From the NCBI GenBank assembly GCA_002869165.1, contig PKTK01000003.1, positions 92,200-156,199 of the forward strand: a stretch of DNA of 64,000 nucleotides. The letters run 5' to 3'. This DNA comes from Candidatus Parcubacteria bacterium. GTDB lineage: Bacteria > Patescibacteria > ABY1 > BM507 > UBA12075. A program made the position numbers and the translations under genes. This document shows, piece by piece, positions 34,338 through 43,403 of this stretch. How positions within the stretch are numbered: the stretch's first letter is position 1; each line of letters begins with the position of its first letter. The notes under the pieces are model-generated. The model was given only the letters and a program-made list of their open reading frames with translations, did no database searches and had not been told where the DNA came from.

Positions 34338-37124
34338 ATGAGTTTTTTAGACAAAATTTTTGGTGACCCGAATGAAAAAGTAATTAAATCATATGAGCCA
34401 ATTATTAATAAAATTAATAATTTTGGATCTCAAATGGAAGCTTTGAGTGATAGTGAGCTAAAAGCAAAAACCGAAGAATTTAAAAAAAGAATTAAAGAAG
34501 CTAAAGATAGAGATTTAATATTGGAAGAAGTGCTACCAGAAGCTTTTGCAGTTATTAGAGAAGCTGCTAGCCGTGTTTTGGACATGAAACATTATGATGT
34601 TCAGATGGTTGGTGGAATAGTTTTGCATCGAGGAAGTATTGCAGAGATGAAAACTGGAGAGGGTAAGACCTTTGTAGCTACCTTGCCACTTTATTTGAAT
34701 GCTTTAACAGAAGAGGGTGTTCAACTTATTACAGTGAATGATTATTTATCTAGAGTGGGTGCAGGTTGGATGGCTCCAGTCTATTCATTTTTAGGTTTAA
34801 GCACAGCTGTAATCGTTCATGACTCTGCTTTGGTTTATGATCCCGGATATGTAGATGACACACAATATGACGAAAGACTAAAGAATTTTCGCAAGGTGGA
34901 TCGTAAGGAAGCTTATGCATGTGATATTTTGTATGGCACTAACAATGAATTTGGGTTTGATTATTTACGTGATAATATGGCACCTAGCTTGGAAAGAAAA
35001 GTGCAAAGAGCTCTTAGTTATGCAATTGTTGATGAGATTGACTCTATTTTGATAGATGAGGCTAGAACCCCATTGATCATATCTGCTCCTGCACAGGATT
35101 CAACTGATAAATATTTTACTTTTGCTGGACTTGTAAATCAACTCGAGGAAGATCGGCACTATAACATTGATGAAAAAATGAGAGCAGCTACTTTAACTGA
35201 AGAGGGTATTGCCAAGATGGAAAAATTACTTGGAGTTGAAAATATCTATACTAGCGGTGGAATTAGAGAAGTACATCATATTGAACAAGCCCTCAAAGCA
35301 AAGACATTGTTTTTGAAAGACAGGGATTATGTGGTTAAAGATGGTGAAGTTGTGATAATTGATGAGTTTACCGGACGTATGATGCATGGTAGAAGGTATT
35401 CAGAGGGATTACACCAAGCGATTGAAGCCAAAGAAGGTGTAAAAGTGCAGAAAGAATCTCAAACCTATGCTTCAATTACTTTTCAAAATTATTTTCGTAT
35501 GTATAAGAAGCTTGCTGGTATGACCGGTACAGCAGCCACTGAGGCTGAGGAATTCGCCAAGATTTATAATTTGGATACAGTTATTATCCCAACTAATAAA
35601 CCAAATATTAGGAAAGATGAAAATGATTTGATATATAGGAATGAAGAAGGGAAGTTTAAGGCCGTAATAGAGGAGATAAAAAAAAGAAGTCAAAATGGTC
35701 AACCTGTCTTGGTTGGTACTATTTCGATTGAAAAAAACGAGCTTCTATCAAGAATGATGGAGCGAGAGGGTTTAAAACCACAACTTTTAAATGCTAAGAA
35801 CCACGAAAAAGAAGCCAAAATTATAGCCCAAGCCGGTAAAAAAGGGGCAATTACAATTGCTACGAATATGGCTGGTAGAGGAGTTGATATTATTTTGGGA
35901 GGCAATCCTCCAAGTCCAGAGGAGCAAAAAGCAGTTAGAGAGGCTGGTGGTCTGCATGTGATTGGCACAGAAAGACATGAGTCTAGGCGGATAGACAATC
36001 AGCTTCGTGGTAGAGCAGGCAGACAGGGAGATCCAGGCTCTTCTCAGTTTTTTGTTTCCATGGAGGATGATTTGATGAGGATTTTTGGTGGAGATAGAAT
36101 GAAAAATATCATGACAACACTAAATGTCCCTGAGGATATGCCGATTGAGAACAAGCTTATTTCTAGGTCCATTGAATCAGCCCAAAAAAAAGTAGAGGGA
36201 AATAATTTTGATATCAGAAAACACTTTGTTGATTTTGATGATGTTATCAATAAACATAGGATGGCAATTTACACCAAGAGGGACGAAGTTTTACAAACAG
36301 CCAAAGATGCAACAGAAGAAGAGGGAGATGATGAAAAACTAGAAACTAAATTATCAGAGATGATTTTTGAAATGATTGAAACAGAGATTGAGCACGTTGT
36401 TAGTTTTCATACTAGCGATGAAAGAATTGATAAATGGGATATTAATGAAATATTACAAGTAGCTGGCACGATATTTCCAGTTGGTTCAAAAATAAAAGAT
36501 GCAACTGAAGATTTAACTAAAGAACATGAAAAATTAGACAAAGTAAATGTACGAACTAAAATAATAGAGTATCTAAGTGAGCAAGCTAGAACTGCCTATC
36601 AAAACATGCTTCTAAATGCAAAGGAATTAGGAATTAAGTGGATTGAGATTGAAAAAGCCGTGATGATAAGATCAATAGATACATTGTGGGTAGAACATTT
36701 GGATGCCATGTCTTCTGTTAGGCAAGGGATAGGTTTAAGAGGTTATGGGCAAAGAGATCCATTGATTGAATACAAAAAAGAAGCTTTTAGATTGTTTAAT
36801 GAACTTAATAGTCTTATTCAAAAAGAAGTAGTTTATTCTATATTTAAAGTTGGTTCAGCTCAAACTGAAGCGGGACAAGCACAAAGAAACTTTGCTAGTT
36901 TTTCTTCGCCAGGAATAGCTGATAAGGCAACTAATTTTTCAGCTCCACAAAAAACTATTAGCACATCAAATTCATCCTTTTCTGCGTTTGAAAAAACTGG
37001 AGCCGGAAAAGAGAACAAGGATACAATAAGACAAAAAGCAATTGATGCTCAGGGTAATAAAGTAGGACGCAATGATCCTTGTCCTTGTGGGTCCGGGAAA
37101 AAATATAAAAAGTGTTGCGGATAA
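34338..37124 (+). CDS. secA: Preprotein translocase ATPase SecA
   Basis: 928 residues from ATG 34338 (MSFLDKIFGDPNEK). Two earlier in-frame ATGs fall inside or next to a repeat and are less likely. SecA drives proteins through SecYEG using ATP. Visible are the Walker A loop MKTGEGKTFVATLPL, the DEAD-box VDEIDSILIDEARTPLIIS, the second motor domain (GTISIEKNELLSRMM, ITIATNMAGRGVDIILGG, RRIDNQLRGRAGRQGDPGSS) and the terminal zinc-binding SEC-C motif CPCGSGKKYKKCC. The neighbouring secD and secF genes encode the accessory complex. Confidence 0.96.
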   Translation: MSFLDKIFGDPNEKVIKSYEPIINKINNFGSQMEALSDSELKAKTEEFKKRIKEAKDRDLILEEVLPEAFAVIREAASRVLDMKHYDVQMVGGIVLHRGSIAEMKTGEGKTFVATLPLYLNALTEEGVQLITVNDYLSRVGAGWMAPVYSFLGLSTAVIVHDSALVYDPGYVDDTQYDERLKNFRKVDRKEAYACDILYGTNNEFGFDYLRDNMAPSLERKVQRALSYAIVDEIDSILIDEARTPLIISAPAQDSTDKYFTFAGLVNQLEEDRHYNIDEKMRAATLTEEGIAKMEKLLGVENIYTSGGIREVHHIEQALKAKTLFLKDRDYVVKDGEVVIIDEFTGRMMHGRRYSEGLHQAIEAKEGVKVQKESQTYASITFQNYFRMYKKLAGMTGTAATEAEEFAKIYNLDTVIIPTNKPNIRKDENDLIYRNEEGKFKAVIEEIKKRSQNGQPVLVGTISIEKNELLSRMMEREGLKPQLLNAKNHEKEAKIIAQAGKKGAITIATNMAGRGVDIILGGNPPSPEEQKAVREAGGLHVIGTERHESRRIDNQLRGRAGRQGDPGSSQFFVSMEDDLMRIFGGDRMKNIMTTLNVPEDMPIENKLISRSIESAQKKVEGNNFDIRKHFVDFDDVINKHRMAIYTKRDEVLQTAKDATEEEGDDEKLETKLSEMIFEMIETEIEHVVSFHTSDERIDKWDINEILQVAGTIFPVGSKIKDATEDLTKEHEKLDKVNVRTKIIEYLSEQARTAYQNMLLNAKELGIKWIEIEKAVMIRSIDTLWVEHLDAMSSVRQGIGLRGYGQRDPLIEYKKEAFRLFNELNSLIQKEVVYSIFKVGSAQTEAGQAQRNFASFSSPGIADKATNFSAPQKTISTSNSSFSAFEKTGAGKENKDTIRQKAIDAQGNKVGRNDPCPCGSGKKYKKCCG

Positions 37125-37147
37125 ATTGTTCTGTATAGGAGGATGAA

Positions 37148-37432
37148 ATGAAAATTTTTAGGTTTTTGCTTTTTATTGTCATTTTTCTTTGTTTTCAAAC
37201 TTGTTTTGCCTGGGACATTAGATCAGTTAATGTGGCAAAACATCAAATAAGTCGAATTGAACTTATTTGCAAAAACACCAAAACAAAAGAAACAAAGAGA
37301 ATAGTTTTGAATGGCACAGAAAGCAATTCTATTGTTCGTGCTAAAATTGGAAAAGGAGAGTGGAAAATCAATACCATTATTTATTTTAAAGATGGTAAAA
37401 AAGAAAGCTCAACGAAGAAATATCATTTTTGA
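37148..37432 (+). CDS. Small secreted protein, unknown
   Basis: 94 residues with a clear signal peptide (KIFRFLLFIVIFLCFQTCFA, cleavage near residue 22). The mature part is basic (IELICKNTKTKETKRIVL) and could form a small beta-sandwich. A perfect AGGAGG Shine-Dalgarno lies about six bases before the ATG, which is unusual in this window. It shares this feature with the 46-residue gene downstream. I do not recognise a family. Confidence 0.6.
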   Translation: MKIFRFLLFIVIFLCFQTCFAWDIRSVNVAKHQISRIELICKNTKTKETKRIVLNGTESNSIVRAKIGKGEWKINTIIYFKDGKKESSTKKYHF

Positions 37433-37445
37433 TGGAGGTAAGAAA

Positions 37446-37586
37446 ATGTTTGATTTTGTTGGAAGGGCAATGAGGTTGAACTATGATTACTTGATGGAGT
37501 TTTCTCAAAAAAAACAAAAACAAGAACCAAAAGGCAAAGTGATTACTTTTGAATCCTTAAAATTAACCCAGGCTTTAAAGGTATAA
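37446..37586 (+). CDS. Small protein, unknown
   Basis: 46 residues from ATG 37446, preceded by GGAGG (37435-37439, GATGGAGGTAAGAAA). An open frame reaching further upstream exists but has no ribosome site, so the short form is preferred. The sequence MFDFVGRAMRLNYDYLMEFS followed by a lysine- and glutamine-rich tail has no recognisable motif. It starts 13 bases after the 94-residue gene and precedes a strong terminator, so the two small genes form one unit. Confidence 0.55.
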   Translation: MFDFVGRAMRLNYDYLMEFSQKKQKQEPKGKVITFESLKLTQALKV

Positions 37587-37626
37587 AAGTCCAAAAAGGT
37601 AAATAAAAAATGTTTAGAATATTTTG

Positions 37627-37659
37627 AGCCTCTTTGTAAAATAAAGAGGCTTTTATTTT
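37627..37659 (+). terminator. Strong intrinsic terminator
   Basis: AGCCTCTTT (37627-37635) pairs perfectly with AAAGAGGCT (37643-37651), loop of seven bases, followed by TTTATTTTGG. It ends the small-gene unit downstream of secA. Confidence 0.9.
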
Positions 37660-37739
37660 GGTGGTTTTTTTATTTAATGTTAGATAAAAAAAATAAAACA
37701 ACTAAATATTTATAATACTTTTATAAATATTTGTCAACA

Positions 37740-37768
37740 TTGAATTTTTCTTTATATTAGTATAAAAT
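37740..37768 (+). promoter_or_regulatory. Promoter of secDF
   Basis: TTGAAT at 37740-37745 as -35 and TAAAAT at 37763-37768 as -10, 17-base spacer. A leader of about 55 bases follows before the secD ATG, which has AAAAGAG near but no strong Shine-Dalgarno. Confidence 0.55.
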
Positions 37769-37823
37769 GTATTTAAATAATTAATTACTTAACAACCTCT
37801 TAGAAAAAGAGTTTTTTATTTTT

Positions 37824-39911
37824 ATGGAAGGAAATTTTATTTCAAAGTTATTTGAACCTAGCGCCAGGGCAAAAGTTTGGCGGATTTTTATTTTTATAAT
37901 AGTTATTTTTGTTATTTCAGGTAGTATCGCTGGTGGATCCTATTTGAATAAAGGTGTTGATTATCTAAAAAACAAAACTGGAATAAGTATTAATTTGCCG
38001 GGACTACCCGAAATTCCTTTTAAGTTGGGATTGGATTTACTTGGTGGAACCCATTTGGTTTATACAGCTGATATGAGTGAAATTGATAATGCCGACAGGG
38101 CTAGCGCCTTGGAAGGTGTTCGAGATGTGATTGAGCGAAGAGTAAATGTTTTTGGTGTGTCAGAGCCCTTGGTGCAAACCAACATTTCAGGTGGAGATTA
38201 TCGAATTATTGTTGAATTAGCAGGTATCCAAGATGTAGCGGAAGCAGTAAAAATGATTGGAGAAACTCCTTTGCTTGAATTCAAGGAAGAAGATACAGCA
38301 CAAAGAGAGTTAACAGAAGAAGAGAGGAAAATAATGGATGATTTCAACACAGAGTCATTGACCAAAGTTACCGAGGTAATTGCCAAGGTTGTGGCCGGAG
38401 AAGATTTTGCCACCTTGGCTAAAACTTATAGTGATGATGATAATACCAAGGATAATGGTGGGGAACTAGGTTGGATTACAGCTAATGATTATCCACAGGT
38501 GGCTGGTGAGGTAGAAAACTATGAGGTTGGTGATACTAGTAAAGAATATATAGTTGCAGAAAATGGTTATGAGATTTTTAAGCTTAATGACAAAAGAGTA
38601 AAAACAAACCCATTTGACGAAACTCAAAAAGAAACAGAGGTCAAAGCCTCTCATCTTTTGCTTTGTCATAATGAGATTGAAGGCTGTGAATCAGGTTTAA
38701 GTAAGGAAGATGCGTTGGCAAAAATTAAGGAAATTGAAACAGAAGCAACGCCTAATAATTTTACAGATTTGGTAAAAGAATATTCAACTGAACCAGGTGC
38801 AAGTGAAACAGGGGGTGAGCTTGGTTGGTTTGATAGAAATACTATGGTCGAACCTTTTACAGTGACTGTATTTGATAATCAGGAAGTGGGAACTATCTCA
38901 TATATTGTTGAAACTCAGTTTGGTTACCATTTAATTTATAAGGAAGACGAAAGAGATATTATTGAATATAATGTTTCACATATTTATGTAGCAACAATCT
39001 CGGAAGCTGATATTATCGCAAATGATTCTAGAAATTGGAAGTTAACTGAATTAACTGGAAAGTATTTGGATCGAGCCAGTCTTTCATTTAATCCAAATGA
39101 TAATTCAGCTGAGGTATCTCTTGAGTTTGATTCTGAAGGATCTGATCTATTTGCAGATATTACAGGTAGGAATATAGGTAAGCCAGTTGCAATATTTTTG
39201 GACGGACAGCCTATTAGTATCCCCACAGTAAATGGGCAAATTTTCGGTGGCAGAGCTGTGATTTCAGGCGATTTTAGCATTGATGATGCAAAATTATTGG
39301 CTCAAAGGTTAAATGCTGGTGCCTTACCTGTACCAATTGAGATTGTTAGCCAGCAAACAGTTGGAGCAACCCTTGGACATGTTTCTCTTCAAGCTAGTCT
39401 AAAAGCTGGTATTATTGGTCTTATTTTGGTTGCATTATTTATGATCTTATATTATCGTTTGCCTGGAATTTTTGCAGTCGTGGCATTGATGTTTTATGGA
39501 GTAGTGATTTTGGCAATGTTTAAAATATTTTCCGTTACTTTGACATTGTCAGGGTTAGCTGGTTTGATCTTGTCTATTGGTATGGCGGTGGACGCAAATG
39601 TTTTAATTTTTGAAAGATTGAAAGAGGAGTTGGCTAGCGGAAAGCCAAGTGGAATTGCTATCAGAGACGCTTTTGAGCGAGCTTGGACTTCAATCCGTGA
39701 TGGAAATGTCTCTACTATTATAACTTGTGTTATTTTATATATTTTTACTACTTCAATGGTAAGAGGTTTTGCAATTACTCTTGGCTTAGGTGTTATAGTG
39801 TCAATGTTCTGTGCAATTTTTGTTACTAGAAATCTTTTGCAATTAGTAATTTCAGATAAAATATCAAAAAACACATGGCTACTTGCATATAAAAAAACAA
39901 TTAATGATTAG
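37824..39911 (+). CDS. secD: SecD with two inserted parvulin-like modules
   Basis: 695 residues. The N-terminal helix (residues 20-40) and the region FKLGLDLLGGTHLVYTADM followed by RRVNVFGVSEPLVQ are SecD. After TPLLEFKEED the SecD head domain is interrupted from about residue 160 to 376 by two tandem PpiC-type segments. The first is degenerate (AGEDFATLAKTYSDDDNTKD, GGELGW) and the second carries ASHLLL, FTDLVKEYSTEPGASETGGELGWF and FGYHLIYK. SecD then resumes with LEFDSEGSDLFADIT and ends with six helices (about residues 510-690) including the GMAVDANVLIFERLKEEL motif. SecD normally is about 400-600 residues, so the extra part is real. Confidence 0.9.
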   Translation: MEGNFISKLFEPSARAKVWRIFIFIIVIFVISGSIAGGSYLNKGVDYLKNKTGISINLPGLPEIPFKLGLDLLGGTHLVYTADMSEIDNADRASALEGVRDVIERRVNVFGVSEPLVQTNISGGDYRIIVELAGIQDVAEAVKMIGETPLLEFKEEDTAQRELTEEERKIMDDFNTESLTKVTEVIAKVVAGEDFATLAKTYSDDDNTKDNGGELGWITANDYPQVAGEVENYEVGDTSKEYIVAENGYEIFKLNDKRVKTNPFDETQKETEVKASHLLLCHNEIEGCESGLSKEDALAKIKEIETEATPNNFTDLVKEYSTEPGASETGGELGWFDRNTMVEPFTVTVFDNQEVGTISYIVETQFGYHLIYKEDERDIIEYNVSHIYVATISEADIIANDSRNWKLTELTGKYLDRASLSFNPNDNSAEVSLEFDSEGSDLFADITGRNIGKPVAIFLDGQPISIPTVNGQIFGGRAVISGDFSIDDAKLLAQRLNAGALPVPIEIVSQQTVGATLGHVSLQASLKAGIIGLILVALFMILYYRLPGIFAVVALMFYGVVILAMFKIFSVTLTLSGLAGLILSIGMAVDANVLIFERLKEELASGKPSGIAIRDAFERAWTSIRDGNVSTIITCVILYIFTTSMVRGFAITLGLGVIVSMFCAIFVTRNLLQLVISDKISKNTWLLAYKKTIND

Positions 39912-39948
39912 TAGTTTTTATAAGTAAAAAGAGAATTAAACATAAAAT

Positions 39949-40941
39949 ATGTATCAAATTATTCAAAAAAGAAAAATATGGTTAAGCATCTCTGGTTTTT
40001 TGGTGCTAGCTTCAATTATAGCTCTAGGAATATGGGGTTTGAATTTTGGAATTGATTTTACTGGTGGATCTTTACTGGAAGTAAAATTTAGAGATGATAG
40101 ACCAAGTGTGGTAGATGTAAACACAAAATTAGGGGATATGGATCTTGGGAGTCTTATTGTTCAACCAGTGGATGAACAAGGAATGATTCTTCGCTTTCAA
40201 GAAATCGACGAAGAAAAACATCAAGAAGTGCTAACAAGATTAAATGAACTGGTTTCATCTGAAGACGATGTAGTCATAGAGACAGAAATAGCCACTTCAA
40301 CTGATGATATGGCTAGTTCAACAGATGGCATTGAAATATTGACGACCAAGGTGAATGATTCATATGTTGAAGAATTACGCTTTGATTCTGTCGGACCAAC
40401 TATTGGTGCAGAGTTAAAAAGTAAATCAGTTACTGCGATTGTTGTAGTATTGGTAGCAATTATTCTTTATATTGCCTGGGCGTTTCGAGCAGTTTCTAAG
40501 CCTGTTGCCTCATGGAAGTATGGATTGGCTGCTATTGTAGCCTTGTTTCATGATGTAATGATCACTTTGGGAGTATTTTCAATCTTGGGATATTTATATG
40601 AGGTAGAAATAACTACAGCTTTTGTAGCAGCTATATTGACTGTACTTGGTTATTCTGTAAATGACACGATTGTTGTGTTTGATAGAGTTAGAGAAAATCT
40701 TCCTAAAAGCAGCGATGACTTTGAGGGCACAGTTAATACTTCTGTAAATCAAACAATAAAACGTTCTGTAAATACATCATTAACAACCCTTTTAGTACTT
40801 CTATCAATATTGTTTTTTGGCGGTACTTCGATTAGAGATTTCGTTTTAGCTTTGTCTATTGGTGTATTTGTTGGTACTTATTCGTCTATATTTTTAGCTA
40901 GCCCGGTATTGGTGTTATGGGAGAAATTGGGCCGAAAATAA
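39949..40941 (+). CDS. secF: Protein translocase subunit SecF
   Basis: 330 residues. The start is the helix KIWLSISGFLVLASIIALGIWG followed by the family signature FGIDFTGGSLLEVKF. A threonine- and aspartate-rich insertion (ATSTDDMASSTDG) interrupts the periplasmic domain around residues 115-130. LGYSVNDTIVVFDRVRENL is the conserved SecF motif near residues 230-250. With SecD it uses the proton gradient to help late stages of translocation. The gene lies 37 bases after secD and ends at a strong terminator. Confidence 0.95.
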   Translation: MYQIIQKRKIWLSISGFLVLASIIALGIWGLNFGIDFTGGSLLEVKFRDDRPSVVDVNTKLGDMDLGSLIVQPVDEQGMILRFQEIDEEKHQEVLTRLNELVSSEDDVVIETEIATSTDDMASSTDGIEILTTKVNDSYVEELRFDSVGPTIGAELKSKSVTAIVVVLVAIILYIAWAFRAVSKPVASWKYGLAAIVALFHDVMITLGVFSILGYLYEVEITTAFVAAILTVLGYSVNDTIVVFDRVRENLPKSSDDFEGTVNTSVNQTIKRSVNTSLTTLLVLLSILFFGGTSIRDFVLALSIGVFVGTYSSIFLASPVLVLWEKLGRK

Positions 40942-40957
40942 TATACTTTCTAATATT

Positions 40958-40988
40958 AAAGAGGAGCCCAAAAAGCTCCTCTTTTTAT
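40958..40988 (+). terminator. Strong intrinsic terminator after secF
   Basis: AAAGAGGAGC (40958-40967) pairs perfectly with GCTCCTCTTT (40975-40984), seven-base loop and then TTATAAT. It separates the secDF operon from proS. Confidence 0.92.
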
Positions 40989-41000
40989 AATATTGTCGTT

Positions 41001-41030
41001 TTGACAAATGAGGGGTAAATAATGTAATAT
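41001..41030 (+). promoter_or_regulatory. Promoter of proS
   Basis: TTGACA at 41001-41006 (consensus -35) and TAATAT at 41025-41030 as -10, 18-base spacer. The proS ATG follows at 41067. Confidence 0.65.
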
Positions 41031-41066
41031 AAAGAAGACTCTATCAAATATTATTAATATGCTTAT

Positions 41067-42302
41067 ATGAAACTTAGTAATAATTTTACTAAAACTACAA
41101 AAGATTTTCCCAAAGATGAAACAAGTCTAAATGCCCAGCTATTAATTAAAGCCGGTTTTATTGATAAATTAATGGCAGGGGTTTATACAATGTTGCCTTT
41201 AGGTTATAGGGTGTATAAAAAAATTGAACAAATCATTCGAGAAGAAATGAATGCCCTTGGCGGGCAAGAAATGTATATGCCCACCATACAGCCCAAGGCA
41301 AATTGGGATTTAACTGGCAGATGGGATGAAATGGATGTGCTTTTCAAGATGAATTTGTCAGATGTGAAAAGACAAGTCGCTCTTGGTCCAACTCATGAGG
41401 AAGTGGTGTCACCTCTAGTAAAAAAATATATTAATTCATACAAGGATCTGCCTTTTTCTGTTTATCATATTCAAAATAAATTTAGAAATGAAAAAAGAGC
41501 CAAATCAGGTATATTGCGTGGTCGAGAGTTCATGATGAAAGATCTTTATTCTTTTCATGAAAGTCAAAATGATCTGGATAAATATTATGAACAGGTGTCT
41601 GTAGCTTATGAAAATGTTTTTAAAAGAGTAGGAATTGGGAATGAAACATACAAAACATATGCTTCAGGCGGAACATTCTCTAAATATTCTCATGAGTTTC
41701 AAACTTTAACAGACGCGGGGGAGGATTATATTTATATTTGTGATAAATGTCGGGTGGCTATAAATAAAGAAATTTTAGCAGACCAAAAAAATAAATGTCC
41801 TGAATGTGGTAACTCTGAGTTACGTGAAGAAAAAGCAGTTGAAGTTGGTAATATTTTTAAATTAGGTAATAAATTCTCTGCTCCTTTTGAATTGCAATAC
41901 ACTGATGAGTCGGGTGAGAAAAAAGATGTAATCATGGGTTGTTATGGGATAGGTTTGCAAAGATTAATGGGAACAGTGGTGGAGGTGTGTAATGACGAGA
42001 ATAGTATAATTTGGCCAGAGTCGGTGGCTCCATTTAAAGTGCATTTAATTTCTATCAAGAAAAATAATGAAGCGGAAATGATTTATAATGACTTAGTTGA
42101 ATCTGGTGTTGAGGTGTTGTATGACGATAGGGAAGATGTGGGGGTTGGAGCAAAATTTGCTGACGCTGATTTAATTGGCTGCCCTATTAGGTTAGTAGTT
42201 AGTGAGAAGACGCTAAAAGAGAAATCTGTAGAGTTTAAAAGAAGAGACTCTGAAGAGGTAAGAAATATTAAAATTGATGAGATTATAAAAGAAATTAAAT
42301 AA
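41067..42302 (+). CDS. proS: Prolyl-tRNA synthetase lacking the editing insertion
   Basis: 411 residues, against about 570 for typical bacterial ProS. Class II aminoacyl-tRNA synthetase motifs are visible: PKANWDLTGRWDEM, LGPTHEEVVSPLV (ligand site), FRNEKRAKSGILRGREFMMKD and GCYGIGLQRLMG. Between them lies a short region with four cysteines (CDKC, CPEC) and then EVGNIFKLGNKFSAPF where the INS (Ala-Pro editing) domain sits in other bacteria; here it is absent. The anticodon-binding domain follows from about residue 330. It attaches proline to tRNA-Pro, and editing of Ala-tRNA-Pro may be absent or done in trans. Confidence 0.94.
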   Translation: MKLSNNFTKTTKDFPKDETSLNAQLLIKAGFIDKLMAGVYTMLPLGYRVYKKIEQIIREEMNALGGQEMYMPTIQPKANWDLTGRWDEMDVLFKMNLSDVKRQVALGPTHEEVVSPLVKKYINSYKDLPFSVYHIQNKFRNEKRAKSGILRGREFMMKDLYSFHESQNDLDKYYEQVSVAYENVFKRVGIGNETYKTYASGGTFSKYSHEFQTLTDAGEDYIYICDKCRVAINKEILADQKNKCPECGNSELREEKAVEVGNIFKLGNKFSAPFELQYTDESGEKKDVIMGCYGIGLQRLMGTVVEVCNDENSIIWPESVAPFKVHLISIKKNNEAEMIYNDLVESGVEVLYDDREDVGVGAKFADADLIGCPIRLVVSEKTLKEKSVEFKRRDSEEVRNIKIDEIIKEIK

Positions 42303-42306
42303 ATTA

Positions 42307-43350
42307 ATGTTGAATAAATTTTTAGGAAAATTTAGCAAAGACTTAGGTATTGATCTAGGAACTAAGAATACTTTGGTGTATACCCGTGAAAAGGGCATAG
42401 TTATCAATGAACCGTCTGTGGTAGCAGTGAACACTAGAACCGATGAGATTTTGGCAGTAGGAGAAGAGGCTATGAAAATGGTTGGCAAAACTCCTTCATA
42501 TATTCAAGCAATCAAGCCATTGGTAGATGGAGTAATATCTGATTTTGAAGTTACTGAAAAAATGCTTAAGTATTTCATTGATAAAGTTCACTCAGAATCT
42601 TTTACCTTAATTCCTCGTCCAAGAGTAGTTATTGGTATCCCGCTTGATATTACTGAAGTTGAAAAAAAGGCAGTAGATGATGCAGCTAAATCAGCTGGAG
42701 CTAGGCAAGTATTCTTAATCGAAGAGTCAATGGCAGCCGCAATTGGGGCTAGACTCCCGGTAGCTGATCCAACTGCTACTATGGTAGTTGATATCGGTGG
42801 TGGAACAACTGAGATTTCTGTGATCTCTTTGGGTGGCGTAGTTACTTGGAAGACTTTAAGACAAGCTGGTAATGAGCTGGATAATAATATTGTTCAATAT
42901 GTTAGAGAGGAGTTCAATATTTTGATTGGTGAACAAGTAGCTGAGAAAACCAAAATCAATATTGGTTCAGCTACTCCATTAAAAGAGCCTATGGAAATGG
43001 AAATAAGAGGTAGAGATTTAATAAACGGATTGCCCAAGGCTATTACGATTAATGATACTCAGATAAGAGAAGCTATTTCCAGGACCGTTAACCAAATAAT
43101 TGAAAATATAAAAATAACTTTAGAAACAACTCCTCCTGAATTGGTGTCAGATATTTATGAATTTGGTATTGTTTTAGCTGGTGGAGGTGCTTTGCTTAGA
43201 GGTTTGGATAAAGAAATTGCTCAAGCCACTAAGATACCTGTAAGGATTGTTGATGACCCATTAACTTGTGTAGTTAGAGGAGCTGGTATGTTGCTAGCTG
43301 ACCCCGAACTTCTTGATAAAGTATTAACCCCGGGTGCAGAGGAACTGTAA
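42307..43350 (+). CDS. mreB: Rod-shape determining actin homologue MreB
   Basis: 347 residues. The phosphate-1 loop GIDLGTKNTLVY (residues 14-25), the phosphate-2 motif VVDIGGGTTEISVISLGG, and the adenosine motif LAGGGALLRGLDK are present. The N-terminus MLNKFLGKFSKDLG is amphipathic and could bind the membrane. MreB polymerises under the membrane and guides the elongasome. It is followed by mreC, mreD and the penicillin-binding protein, the classical operon order, after a hairpin that may attenuate. Confidence 0.96.
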   Translation: MLNKFLGKFSKDLGIDLGTKNTLVYTREKGIVINEPSVVAVNTRTDEILAVGEEAMKMVGKTPSYIQAIKPLVDGVISDFEVTEKMLKYFIDKVHSESFTLIPRPRVVIGIPLDITEVEKKAVDDAAKSAGARQVFLIEESMAAAIGARLPVADPTATMVVDIGGGTTEISVISLGGVVTWKTLRQAGNELDNNIVQYVREEFNILIGEQVAEKTKINIGSATPLKEPMEMEIRGRDLINGLPKAITINDTQIREAISRTVNQIIENIKITLETTPPELVSDIYEFGIVLAGGGALLRGLDKEIAQATKIPVRIVDDPLTCVVRGAGMLLADPELLDKVLTPGAEEL

Positions 43351-43358
43351 TAAATAAC

Positions 43359-43401
43359 ACACAAGATATTTATGTTTTTTTAATATAATTCTTGTGTTTT
43401 T
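43359..43401 (+). terminator. Hairpin with T-run between mreB and mreC
   Basis: ACACAAGA (43359-43366) pairs with TCTTGTGT (43390-43397), with weaker inner pairs, followed by a T-run that ends at the mreC ATG. It may attenuate the downstream genes relative to mreB. Confidence 0.65.
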
Positions 43402-43403
43402 TT

